DNA of 64,000 bases from Incurvaria masculella (taxonomy: Eukaryota > Arthropoda > Insecta > Lepidoptera > Incurvariidae), in NCBI GenBank assembly GCA_946894095.1, contig OX335642.1:16379021-16443020 (forward strand), read 5' to 3'. The notes under the pieces were generated by a model that was not told the origin of the DNA, did no database searches, and saw only the letters and a program-made list of their open reading frames with translations. A program made the translations under genes and the position numbers. Shown piece by piece: positions 11,698 to 22,031 of this stretch (its first letter is position 1; each line of letters starts with the position of its first letter).

Positions 11698-12399
11698 TTG
11701 GGTGTCCCAAAATTCATGCAAGATCGACTTTCACATCATTTATGCGTTGCCAACGAAAAGAAAGGCAGCGTCATCCCGAGGCTCGGGTTTATTAAAAATG
11801 GAGCGCTACACGAAAGAACAACGCGTTTGTATTGTTATGTAATATTATAAAAGTAGTTCTCAATTGTCACAAGATAATTTTCAGCAATAAGGTTAATTTT
11901 CAATTTTCTTTCAGAAAATCTCGAGTAACAAATATTACCACAACCGGTCACTCTTTGATGCGAATGTTTAACTAGATACCACTTGAAGATTTTGTTTGAT
12001 TTTATTTCAAATATGCAGTTAGTCAGGCGAAACCCGTTAATTGTGCGCGCTACCGCAACATGATAGTCCAATTGTTTGTGACTAAATCGCAATATATGGT
12101 TGAGGACGATGTGCGGTTTCAAGTAGCCGGTACCACCTGCCATTTCCCGACTTGGCCGCCCAGATGATATGATTTAACGCCGGTGGCAAATCCATCCTAC
12201 GCCTTGAAGAGGGAAATTTAGCGCTGCATGAATGAAGTTCAGCGACATTTATGCAAAGCAGTCATGGATTTTTTTTATTGAAAATTCAATGTGTTATTTA
12301 TTGTGCAAATAATACACTTTTCAAATAATTTACCTATTTAAACTCTTAAAATAATAACAATAATTAAAATTATTTTAGCCTGAATTTTTGGACACCCTA
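11698..12399 (+). mobile_element. Decayed mariner-like transposon (702 bp)
   Basis: Inverted ends TTGGGTGTCCCAAAATTCA and (reverse) TAGGGTGTCCAAAAATTCA match at 17 of 19 and are flanked by TA on both sides, as in the Tc1/mariner group. An ATG at 11798 opens MERYTKEQRVCIVM, the typical start of these transposases, and stops at once. A WPPR..DLTP-like piece appears near 12140-12190. It is internally deleted, full of stops and not functional. It lies antisense to FoxP in the probable 3'UTR. Confidence 0.82.
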
Positions 12400-14691
12400 T
12401 ATGTAAAAAAAACATTCTTTAGGTCATTGAATGTCTAATAAATCGTTTGGTTTGCTCCAAAAATTACCTTGCGTTTGGCCCGATTACGGCGTATTTTAAG
12501 TATGTTTTTTCAAAAAGTCTGTGTTCTGAAAGTTCTTTGCTATTATTAGACCTCGCTACGTCGGTTACAGCTACTCATAACATTAAGGATATATTCGGGA
12601 TCTCTACAATATGTTATACATATGATATGAAACGTTAAACCCTCATTTGAATACATTTTAGTGAAATGCTTACGTCGTTAATAACAATAAAAAATACCCA
12701 CTTGTTTATTGATGACAAAAACCATAACAAGATGAGCATTTTATAATATAATGGATAGTATTATATGTTAATTCCTACTTATATGTAATATACATTAATA
12801 GTTAGCTAAACTTTCCGGAATGTTGCCAACATATTTTAGAAAAAAATTTTTTTGGTTCTTAACGAAACTGAAAATACCTTTGATAGTGTGTAAGTACATA
12901 TGTATGTAGTTATACTCGATAGCCCAATGTTTTCAAACTTTATAGTGAGTAATAATAATTAAAACCGGTTTTATGGGTTTGGTATACATTTTTGGAACAA
13001 TATATTGAACATGTACAATTATATTTAAATAATAAAATAAAAAATTACAAAATAAATGCTTTCAAAATCAATTCCTGCCACGTCACATAACTTTTATATT
13101 CAAAAATGTACTAACCCAACGTAAAACCATGCATGTATGGCACTGATTTTTGTTAAATTTTATAAAATGTTATGTATTCAAGCAATGTATAAAAGCAACA
13201 ATAATGGCACTGGATTTGAAATCAATAGACCTGATCCGAGCATGTTTCTAATATATAACCAATATTTAACTTTTAAATTAGTTAACCAGCTTAAAGTAAA
13301 TGTATGTATACTTCACACTGGAATGTCTGTTATTATATGAACATCTTATTCGTACACTGGTACTTTAAATACTGAAATAAAAAAATACAATGAAATATGG
13401 CATTACATATAGACCTAAAGATTCAATATGATGGTACTTGGTAATTAAAAGCTAAATTCGTTGCCTTAAATACACTACATACATCGAATATACGTATATA
13501 TAATTAACATATTTTATATTATTATATTGAAACTAGAGCGTCATTCAAAATGACCTATTCAACTATCACCATTAGATTAAATAATATTAGCAATATTTTA
13601 TAAAAAATTACATGTAACTGTATTATTTATTGTTCTTAAGAATTCCGTTCAATACTTTACACTTAAATTTACCTACTTAAATAAGAGATTGATATGAACC
13701 TTCGAAAGGTAGGTATAACATTTCCTGAAATCGCTCCTTACAGGAAAACGTTAAGTGTGAACGGTTATAAGGAAAATACAACATAAGTTAATTGTAGTGG
13801 AGCTAAGCAAAAACGAATAGCAGACATACTCGTATTTCTTTTTCCTAAAAGAAAAGTAAGAAAATATCTTAAAACTAAACAACTTTTTGGTGCTTGAAAA
13901 CATACGTTAAATGCATTATAGAAATAAAAAAAACTGCACTCCACGTTTGTGCATTATAAATTTCTCAGTAGTTATCGGCTACTTTGAATTTGTTTTGCTA
14001 ACCCAATTTTATGTTGTTGAAATAAAAAAATGCCATAAAAAAGACCCTAATAAACTTATTTTCATATATCGATGTTATGTATAAAAACTTAGAGTTGACG
14101 CTCAGAAACCTGAAGACCCAGCAATGAACATGATCTAGTACCTAAGTGGCAGACAAGTATACGTATCCGACTAGGTTTTCAGTAATAGATCCCCTTAAAC
14201 TCGGTAGACCACAACACAAAACGATAGAAGTATGATCCGTGCCATTAAAGAAACGACATGAACTGGGGGCATGTACCATCGGCTTATATTTGCCTCTCGC
14301 TCACTTTTATCGCGTCTTTTGTCTAACAGTCCCATCAACATAAACATTTAGAATACAGTTAATATGTATTCAAATTTATTTTATATTTGTATATACAGGT
14401 TTATATAAACTGGTAATGTGGACACAAATATGAACTACGAGTATATGCCAAATTTAACGCCTCATTAAATAAAGGGTCGCTGATAACAATTTCTCCTAGT
14501 TATAGAAATATCAGATAGACCAATAGATTTAGATATGTGATACCTCAGCTAGTAAGAGTAAGTAAGAAACCAATAAAATTGTATTTGTCATTTGTTATTT
14601 TTTATGCATAATCGACCGTGAAGTAAGCACACACTAATTAAGATTTTACATGGAAGAGCCATGTAAAAACAATCTTTACGAACATACTGCA

Positions 14692-14760
14692 CGGCTGGAT
14701 CCGACCCAGTAAAACATACCTTTCGCGGGTATTGCGTCTACCAATTTCGCCACCTGCTGC
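14692..14760 (-). other. tRNA-like sequence (SINE head) in the probable 3'UTR
   Basis: The minus strand reads GGTGGCGAAATTGGTAGACG, with a D-stem GCG/CGC, then a perfect 5-bp anticodon-type stem ATACC/GGTAT with a 7-base loop. A T-arm CTGG/CCAG follows, with loop GTCGGAT. The acceptor stem does not pair well and the anticodon loop lacks T33, so a working tRNA is unlikely. The following 3' sequence (TTACTTCACGGTCGATTATG) matches the tail of the SINE family at 9455, and a related head is at 45077-45150. Confidence 0.6.
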
Positions 14761-14984
14761 ATACCCATTATTTTGAATTCTCCCACACTATTCTCCTACT
14801 CTCCTACTATAATTTGACATTATACATGCATTGATTTAACGCTTTACCTGAGTTGCGGACATTGACTGCAAAGATTGAACATTTCAGACATTTCTTCAAC
14901 GGCACGGGTTTTAATATGGGTGTAATCGTACAAAAAAAGATCCTACATCGCAATTAGCTACTCTCGAGTCCATTACCGAATGGT

Positions 14985-15199
14985 TTACTTGTCGGACCTC
15001 TGGTCGCTGTTGTTCAGCGAGAGGTTCTCCGCCTCTTCGTCGTCCCGGCTCAGCTTGAAGGGCTGCCGCTTCTCGTCCGAGCTGGATGCTGCGGACTGGC
15101 TGCGCTCCCTGACGTCGTCGCAGCCCGCCGCGTACTCGTCGTACGGGCTGATGACGTCGGACCGGTTGCTCGTGGCGCCATCTTTGGCCGAGTACTCGA
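14985..15199 (-). CDS. FoxP: FoxP exon E16 (terminal exon of long form)
   Basis: Acceptor TGGAAATTTCAG is followed by EYSAKDGATSNRSDVISPYD, EYAAGCDDVRERSQSAASSS, DEKRQPFKLSRDDEEAENLS and LNNSDQRSDK, then TAA at 14985-14987. Residues 624-693 form an acidic, Ser/Asp-rich tail, comparable in place and character to the acidic C-terminus of vertebrate FoxP (EDDREIEEEPLSEDLE). The two starting bases complete a Val codon from E15. Confidence 0.87.
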
Positions 15200-15339
15200 C
15201 TGAAATTTCCAAGACGTTACATTATTTATCTACCTTTTGTTTTGACATTGTGTTTGAGACAATAATCGTAAAAGAGTATAGGCGTAATTGACGCCGAGGC
15301 ATTTACATTTTACGCTTTAGCGGCAGGACGCGGGCCCTT

Positions 15340-15495
15340 CCGTCTCATGCGATGGGCCAAGGGTTCAATTCTCGCATAAAGGCATGCACAACTTCATTTC
15401 TCTTTCTGGTTGGATAAGTGTATTTCTTCCGTGGGTCGGAATCCATACGAAACTGTAGGTCCCGCTCCCCAACTAGGTGGTTAGGTTGAACAAGC
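15340..15495 (+). mobile_element. SINE fragment (head remnant and early body)
   Basis: Contains CTTCCGTCTCATGCGATGGG, GGTTCAATTCTCG and CGGAATCCATACGAAACTGT in family order. It is truncated after AGGTGGTTAGG. It lies in the E15-E16 intron. Confidence 0.68.
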
Positions 15496-15849
15496 GAGCA
15501 GGTACGGAGAGAAGTAGCGATCGAAACTCAAAAGTATATGGCGGAAACGTAGCCAAAAGTTAGTGGAAAACGTGGAACTATACTCAGTTCGCTGGCGAAT
15601 TAAGGACGCCCAACCACTTCCTTGCCTTAGACTGTGCTACCAAAAAGTTTGGCAGTAGCATTTAGGCATGAATTTATAATTGTATTGAATAGCATAAATG
15701 TGGATGAAAAAAATTCAGTGAAGTTCGACCCCATGCCTTACAAGCTAAAAGTTACGCGTCGTGCCGTGCATTCACGCAAAACTATCTCTGTCTGGAGAAG
15801 CCTTATGATCAAAATGAGTTGCAGAGGCAATTCCACATTTCGGAAATGT

Positions 15850-16235
15850 GGAATGGCTAATACCAAACTGACCGTGAGATATTTGACTAACACACTACAC
15901 GGGAACGAATTGTCATTCCATGACCTTCCTTATATTGCTCGACTACATTGAACTGGATGGAAAACACGGACAATTTTCAATGCCGCTTCGACCATCGTTG
16001 ATTCAATGCGATGGTACCAAACCGGGCAGCATTAATCCTACCCTATACCTAGTAAGTAAGGAAAGAGACCTACAGATTGACGTGGAATCCGTACCACGGC
16101 CAGCCTTAACGGTTGGAAATGTTCAACCATCTAGAATCCAACGGCCCTCACAAGTGCTTCACTCAGCTTATAGAATGTACAATGTGTGCTTATACAATGT
16201 GTCGCACCACTGGGCTACCGTGGCTGACGAAGACA
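15850..16235 (-). mobile_element. SINE with diverged 5S-type head
   Basis: The minus strand starts CACGGTAGCCCAGTGGTGCG, then AAGCTGAGTGAAGCACTTGT and TTCTAGATGGTTGAAC, continuing through GGCTGGCCGTGGTACGG to the common body. The head aligns with the 5S-like head at 9612 but is more diverged. The body runs to GTGGAATGGCTAATACC at the low end. Confidence 0.72.
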
Positions 16236-16280
16236 TGACATGACACCTCTTCCTCCTGTTCTGTTCTGTGGCTGAGCTAC

Positions 16281-16477
16281 CTTTGGCGGTGTAGTCTGCG
16301 GCGGCGGCGGCGGCGGCCAGCTCGCTCTTGAGCGTGTACAGGCTCGGCTTGACGTCGTGGTCGCGCTCGTACGCGCTCAGGTTCTCGGGCTTGACGTCGC
16401 CCGCGCCCGCGCCCGCCGCGCCCGCGCCCGCGCCCGCGCCCGACCCGCCGCCGCCGTAGCCGTTCATGAGGCTCGCT
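16281..16477 (-). CDS. FoxP: FoxP exon E15 (Gly/Ala-rich linker)
   Basis: The exon has 197 bases with acceptor TTTCTTCCCCAG and donor GCCAAAG|GTAGCT. It begins with one base completing the Arg codon from E14 and encodes ASLMNGYGGGGSGAGAGAG, then AAGAGAGDVKPENLSAY, ERDHDVKPSLYTLKSELAAA and DYTAK. The (GGCGCG)-type run giving alternating Gly-Ala and the seven-Ala run are likely to vary in length. Two VKP-E/S motifs could be modification sites, but this is a guess. Phase 2 in and phase 1 out match E14 and E16. Confidence 0.85.
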
Positions 16478-16783
16478 CTGGGGAAGAAACACGTCATCAT
16501 TTACGAAGGCTAGGCAAAAGTATCTTCTACTCAAACGTTATGAGAACATTCATAGACAGCAAGGGCGGGAATAACCACAGAAACTAATTTATATTGGCGT
16601 GGCTTAGTTACAATACATACAATCGCGGTAACGCCGCCGATTCAATCCGGTTACGGATTCGCTTACTACTGATTTTCTCGAGTTCCAACGATATTGACAG
16701 GACGATATTGCTCCCGAACTCGTAAGCGAACGTTTTCCACTAACTAATGGCTACGCTGCGGCCATACCAATGGGTTTCGATTG

Positions 16784-19700
16784 CTAACCTGTACCTGGTA
16801 GTCCTCCTGCCCCGGCATCATGTGCTCCTCGAAGCCCATGTACCTGTATCTGAACTAAATTACCTGTACTAGTCGTGCATGGCCTGGTAGTCCTCCTTCC
16901 TGGCATCATGTGCTCCTCGAAGCCCATGTACCTGTACCTGTACAAAATTACCTTAGTTGTCGTGCATGGCCTGGTAGTCCTCCTGCCCGGCATCATGTGC
17001 TCCTCGAAGCCCATGTACCTGTACCTGTACTAAATTACCTGTAGTTGTCGTGCATGGCCTGGTAGTCCTCCTGCCCGGCATCATGTGCTCCTCGAAGCCC
17101 ATGTACCTGTACCTGTACTAAATTACCTGTAGTTGTCGTGCATGGCCTGGTAGTCCTCCTTCCTGGCATCATGTGCTCCTCGAAGCCCATGTACCTGTAC
17201 CTGAACTAAATTACCTGTACTAGTCGTGCATGGCCTGGTAGTCCTCCTTCCTGGCATCATGTGCTCCTCGAAGCCCATGTACCTGTACCTGTACAAAATT
17301 ACCTGTAGTTGTCGTGCATGGCCTGGTAGTCCTCCTGTCCGGCATCATGTGCTCCTCGAAGCCCATGTACCTGTACCTGTACTAAATTACCTGTAGTTGT
17401 CGTGCATGGCCTGGTAGTCCTCCTGCCCGGCATCATGTGCTCCTCGAAGCCCATGTACCTGTACCTGTACTAAATTACCTGTAGTTGTCGTGCATGGCCT
17501 GGTAGTCCTCCTTCCTGGCATCATGTGCTCCTCGAAGCCCATGTACCTGTACAAAATTACCTGTAGTTGTCGTGCATGGCCTGGTAGTCCTCCAGCCCGG
17601 CATCATGTGCTCCTCGAAGCCCATGTACCTGTACCTGTACAAAATTACCTGTACTAGTCGTGCATGGCCTGGTAGTCCTCCTTCCTGGCATCATGTGCTC
17701 CTCGAAGCCCATGTACCTGTACCTGTACTAAATTACCTGTAGTTGTCGTGCATGGCCTGGTAGTCCTCCTTCCTGGCATCATGTGCTCCTCGAAGCCCAT
17801 GTACCTGTACCTGTACAAAATTACCTGTAGTTGTCGTGCATGGCCTGGTAGTCCTCCTGCCCGGCATCATGTGCTCCTCGAAGCCCATGTACCTGTACCT
17901 GTACTAAATTACCTGTAGTTGTCGTGCATGGCCTGGTAGTCCTCCTGCCCGGCATCATGTGCTCCTCGAAGCCCATGTACCTGTACCTGTACTAAATTAC
18001 CTGTAGTTATCGTGCATGGCCTGGTAGTCCTCCTTCCTGGCATCATGTGCTCCTCGAAGCCCATGTACCTGTACCTGTACAAAATTACCTGTAGTTGTCG
18101 TGCATGGCCTGGTAGTCCTCCAGCCCGGCATCATGTGCTCCTCGAAGCCCATGTACCTGTACCTGTACAAAATTACCTGTACTAGTCGTGCATGGCCTGG
18201 TAGTCCTCCTTCCTGGCATCATGTGCTCCTCGAAGCCCATGTACCTGTACCTGTACAAAATTACCTGTAGTTGTCGTGCATGGCCTGGTAGTCCTCCTGC
18301 CCGGCATCATGTGCTCCTCGAAGCCCATGTACCTGTACCTGTACTAAATTACCTGTAGTTGTCGTGCATGGCCTGGTAGTCCTCCTTCCTGGCATCATGT
18401 GTTCCTCGAAGCCCATGTACCTGTACCTGTACAAAATTACCTGTAGTTGTCGTGCATGGCCTGGTAGTCCTCCTTCCTGGCATCATGTGCTCCTCGAAGC
18501 CCATGTACCTGTACCTGTACTAAATTACCTGTAGTCGTCGTGCATAGCCTGGTAGTCCTCCTGCCCGGCATCATGTACTCCTCGAAGCCCATGTACCTGT
18601 ACCTGTACTAAATTACCTGTAGTCGTCGTGCATGGCCTGGTAGTCCTCCTGCCCGGCATCATGTGCTCCTCGAAGCCCATGTACCTGTACCTGTACAAAA
18701 TTACCTGTAGTCGTCGTGCATGGCCTGGTAGTCCTCCAGCCCGGCATCATGTGCTCCTCGAAGCCCATGTACCTGTACCTGTACTAAATTACCTGTAGTC
18801 GTCGTGCATGGCCTGGTAGTCCTCCAGCCCGGCATCATGTGCTCCTCGAAGCCCATGTACCTGTACCTGTACTAAATTACCTGTAGTCGTCGTGCATAGC
18901 CTGGTAGTCCTCCTGCCCGGCATCATGTACTCCTCGAAGCCCATGTACCTGTACCTGTACTAAATTACCTGTACTAGTCGTGCATGGCCTGGTAGTCCTC
19001 CTTCCTGGCATCATGTGCTCCTCGAAGCCCATGTACCTGTACCTGTACAAAATTACCTGTAGTTGTCGTGCATGGCCTGGTAGTCCTCCTTCCTGGCATC
19101 ATGTGCTCCTCGAAGCCCATGTACCTGTACCTGTACAAAATTACCTGTAGTTGTCGTGCATGGCCTGGTAGTCCTCCTGCCCGGCATCATGTGCTCCTCG
19201 AAGCCCATGTACCTGTACCTGTACAAAATTACCTGTAGTTGTCGTGCATGGCCTGGTAGTCCTCCTGCCCGGCATCATGTGCTCCTCGAAGCCCATGTAC
19301 CTGTACCTGTACTAAATTACCTGTAGTTGTCGTGCATGGCCTGGTAGTCCTCCTGCCCGGCATCATGTGCTCCTCGAAGCCCATGTACCTGTACCTGTAC
19401 TAAATTACCTGTAGTTGTCGTGCATGGCCTGGTAGTCCTCCTTCCTGGCATCATGTGCTCCTCGAAGCCCATGTACCTGTACCTGTACAAAATTACCTGT
19501 AGTTGTCGTGCATGGCCTGGTAGTCCTCCTGCCCGGCATCATGTGCTCCTCGAAGCCCATGTACCTGTACCTGTACTAAATTACCTGTAGTTGTCGTGCA
19601 TGGCCTGGTAGTCCTCCTGCCCGGCATCATGTGCTCCTCGAAGCCCATGTACCTGTACCTGTACTAAATTACCTGTAGTTATCGTGCATGGCCTGGTAGT

Positions 19701-21169
19701 CCTCCTTCCTGGCATCATGTGCTCCTCGAAGCCCATGTACCTGAACCTGTACAAAATTACCTGTAGTTGTCGTGCATGGCCTGGTAGTCCTCCAGCCCGG
19801 CATCATGTGCTCCTCGAAGCCCATGTACCTGTACCTGTACAAAATTACCTGTACTAGTCGTGCATGGCCTGGTAGTCCTCCTTCCTGGCATCATGTGCTC
19901 CTCGAAGCCCATGTACCTGTACCTGTACAAAATTACCTGTAGTTGTCGTGCATGGCCTGGTAGTCCTCCTGCCCGGCATCATGTGCTCCTCGAAGCCCAT
20001 GTACCTGTACCTGTACTAAATTACCTGTAGTTGTCGTGCATGGCCTGGTAGTCCTCCTTCCTGGCATCATGTGTTCCTCGAAGCCCATGTACCTGTACCT
20101 GTACAAAATTACCTGTAGTTGTCGTGCATGGCCTGGTAGTCCTCCTTCCTGGCATCATGTGCTCCTCGAAGCCCATGTACCTGTACCTGTACTAAATTAC
20201 CTGTAGTCGTCGTGCATAGCCTGGTAGTCCTCCTGCCCGGCATCATGTACTCCTCGAAGCCCATGTACCTGTACCTGTACTAAATTACCTGTAGTCGTCG
20301 TGCATGGCCTGGTAGTCCTCCTGCCCGGCATCATGTGCTCCTCGAAGCCCATGTACCTGTACCTGTACAAAATTACCTGTAGTCGTCGTGCATGGCCTGG
20401 TAGTCCTCCAGCCCGGCATCATGTGCTCCTCGAAGCCCATGTACCTGTACCTGTACTAAATTACCTGTAGTCGTCGTGCATGGCCTGGTAGTCCTCCAGC
20501 CCGGCATCATGTGCTCCTCGAAGCCCATGTACCTGTACCTGTACTAAATTACCTGTAGTCGTCGTGCATGGCCTGGTAGTCCTCCAGCCCGGCATCATGT
20601 GCTCCTCGAAGCCCATGTACCTGTACCTGTACTAAATTACCTGTAGTCGTCGTGCATGGCCTGGTAGTCCTCCTGCCCCGGCATCATGTGCTCCTCCAAG
20701 CCCATGTACCTGTACCTGTACTAAATTACCTGTAGTCGTCGTGCATGGCCTGGTAGTCCTCCAGCCCGGCATCATCTGCTCCTCGAAGCCCATGTACCTG
20801 TACCTGTACTAAATTACCTGTAGTCGTCGTGCATGGCCTGGTAGTCCTCCAGCCCGGCATCATGTGCTCCTCGAAGCCCATGTACCTGTACCTGTACTAA
20901 ATTACCTGTAGTCGTCGTGCATGGCCTGGTAGTCCTCCAGCCCGGCATCATGTGCTCCTCGAAGCCCATGTACCTGTACCTGTACTAAATTACCTGTAGT
21001 CGTCGTGCATGGCCTGGTAGTCCTCCAGCCCGGCATCATGTGCTCCTCGAAGCCCATGTACCTGTACCTGTACTAAATTACCTGTAGTTGTCGTGCATGG
21101 CCTGGTAGTCCTCCTTCCTGGCATCATGTGCTCCTCGAAGCCCATGTACCTGTACCTGTACTAAATTAC
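16784..21169 (-). repeat. 88-bp tandem array (about 50 copies) derived from FoxP exon E14 and its 5' splice site
   Basis: Each unit on the minus strand is 64 bp of E14 (ATGGGCTTCGAGGAGCACAT through CGACGACTACAG), then 24 bp of intron starting GTAATTTAGTACAG. Units are head to tail and about 95% alike by eye, with a few shorter by one CCTGTA. Variants recur: CTGCCCGG, CTTCCTGG or CAGCCCGG; ACTAAATT or ACAAAATT; TAGTCGTCG, TAGTTGTCG or TACTAGTCG. Units nearest the exon are most exon-like. Most have lost one G compared with E14, and 88 is not a multiple of 3, so the array is not coding. Nearly every unit keeps a usable-looking donor (CTACAG|GTAATT). Confidence 0.97.
17880..20560. repeat. Higher-order duplication in the 88-bp array (period about 1672 bp)
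   Basis: Rare unit variants recur 1671-1672 bp apart, which is 19 units. A TAGTTATCG variant is at about 18005 and 19676. A GTGTTCCTC variant is at 18399 and 20071. A TGCATAGCC variant is at 18541 and 20213. The order of the other variants between them also matches. This is a segmental duplication of about 11-19 units inside the satellite. Confidence 0.85.
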
Positions 21170-21261
21170 CTGTAGTCGTCGTGCATGGCCTGGTAGTCCT
21201 CCTGCCCCGGCATCATGTGTTCCTCGGAGCCCATGAACGACATGCTGTCCTCCATCACACC
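21170..21261 (-). CDS. FoxP: FoxP exon E14 (source of the 88-bp satellite)
   Basis: The exon has 92 bases with acceptor GTATCCAG and donor TACAG|GTAATT. It encodes GVMEDSMSFMGSEEHMMPGQ then EDYQAMHDDY, residues 527-556, and leaves in phase 2. The segment is acidic and Met-rich, with no named domain. The last 64 bases, from the ATG of FMGSEE to the donor, are the parent of the satellite that follows at once downstream. Compared with most array units the exon has GGGG where they have GGG, so it alone keeps frame. It also has TCC where they have TTC. Confidence 0.85.
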
Positions 21262-21955
21262 CTGGATACAATCAATTAGTTTTAATGTGGGAGGAATTCG
21301 ATAGTGGGGACCGAAGAAGTGATCGGGCAACACGACAATACATGCTATAGTAGAAAACAAGGGATCTTTTTTAAACTTTATTATTTTTAGATATTTTTTT
21401 ACCAAAGGCCTCGTCCCTTATCGCCTTTAGATATAAGTATAATAGACAGTAATTATACATTTTCTTGCGAAGCAAGTACGTGGCTTTGTTGAACAGAAGT
21501 GAAATGTATTTAGAATGAAAACGAAATAAAGTTGTAAAACTAACTACTTTATGAATAAACTGCAAGGCTGAACTCAAGTACCCGCGCGTGTAGCGAGTCT
21601 GTCTTTTTGAACATTTGAAATGTTTCAAAATTTTTAAATACTTTTAATAAACTTGCTCGACTAAAAAATCTATATAAATATCTAACTTACTCAAGATCCT
21701 GCACAATTTCAAAAGAATCGGTTGAATGCGATCTATAGACGAAAACAGATTTTTTTCCAAAATTCCTCCACCATTTTGAAAAAAAATCCAAAACTGGCTC
21801 GACTAACCACACCTGCTTACAAAATCTCTCACGAATCGGTTGAGAAACGCGACCTGTAGAGGAGAACAGTCGCAAATACGAATTTGCCCAATCTTGAAAC
21901 GGAGACCTGCGCTACGGTCGGCCAATTATCGAGTGGCCAGGTAAATGTGTAGTAC
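21262..21955 (-). other. FoxP intron E13-E14, nothing else recognised
   Basis: Repeated words (AATCGGTTGA, GCGATCTATAGA / GCGACCTGTAGA) at 21717-21860 suggest an old local duplication. No gene or known repeat is seen. Confidence 0.5.
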
Positions 21956-22031
21956 CTGGAGGTTTCTCCTCAGCGCCTCGGTGTAGCCGTGCGGACTGTG
22001 CAGCATGGGCGGACTCTGCGAGCCGAGAAAC
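21956..22031 (-). CDS. FoxP: FoxP exon E13 (C-terminal region, long form)
   Basis: The exon has 76 bases with acceptor GCGTGCGCAG and donor CTCCAG|GTACTA. Read with one base completing Gly from E12a, it gives FLGSQSPPMLHSPHGYTEAL then RRNLQ, residues 502-526. This resembles the vertebrate FoxP segment after the forkhead (SPTLV...LGYGAALNASLQ). Another frame is also open, but only this one fits the phase of E12a and E14. Confidence 0.82.

Larger units (their letters stand above)
10716..14984 (-). other. FoxP: Probable FoxP long 3'UTR
   Basis: This stretch of about 4.3 kb downstream of the stop codon has no convincing ORF. It is AT-rich and has few of the SINE and LINE copies that crowd both sides. 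It holds a decayed mariner (11698-12399) and a tRNA-like sequence near 14692-14760. The repeat-poor character and the candidate poly(A) signal at its far end suggest a 3'UTR. The true cleavage site could be any of several AATAAA-type signals inside it. Confidence 0.5.

Noticed and set aside
16784..21169. Regular repeats resembling a CRISPR array or a coding repeat (MGFEEHMMPGRRTTRP-type ORF)
   Set aside because: Units are contiguous with no unique spacers and derive from a eukaryotic exon. 88 bp is not a multiple of 3 and the unit has lost one base compared with E14, so the ORF at 16784-17014 is only a chance frame.
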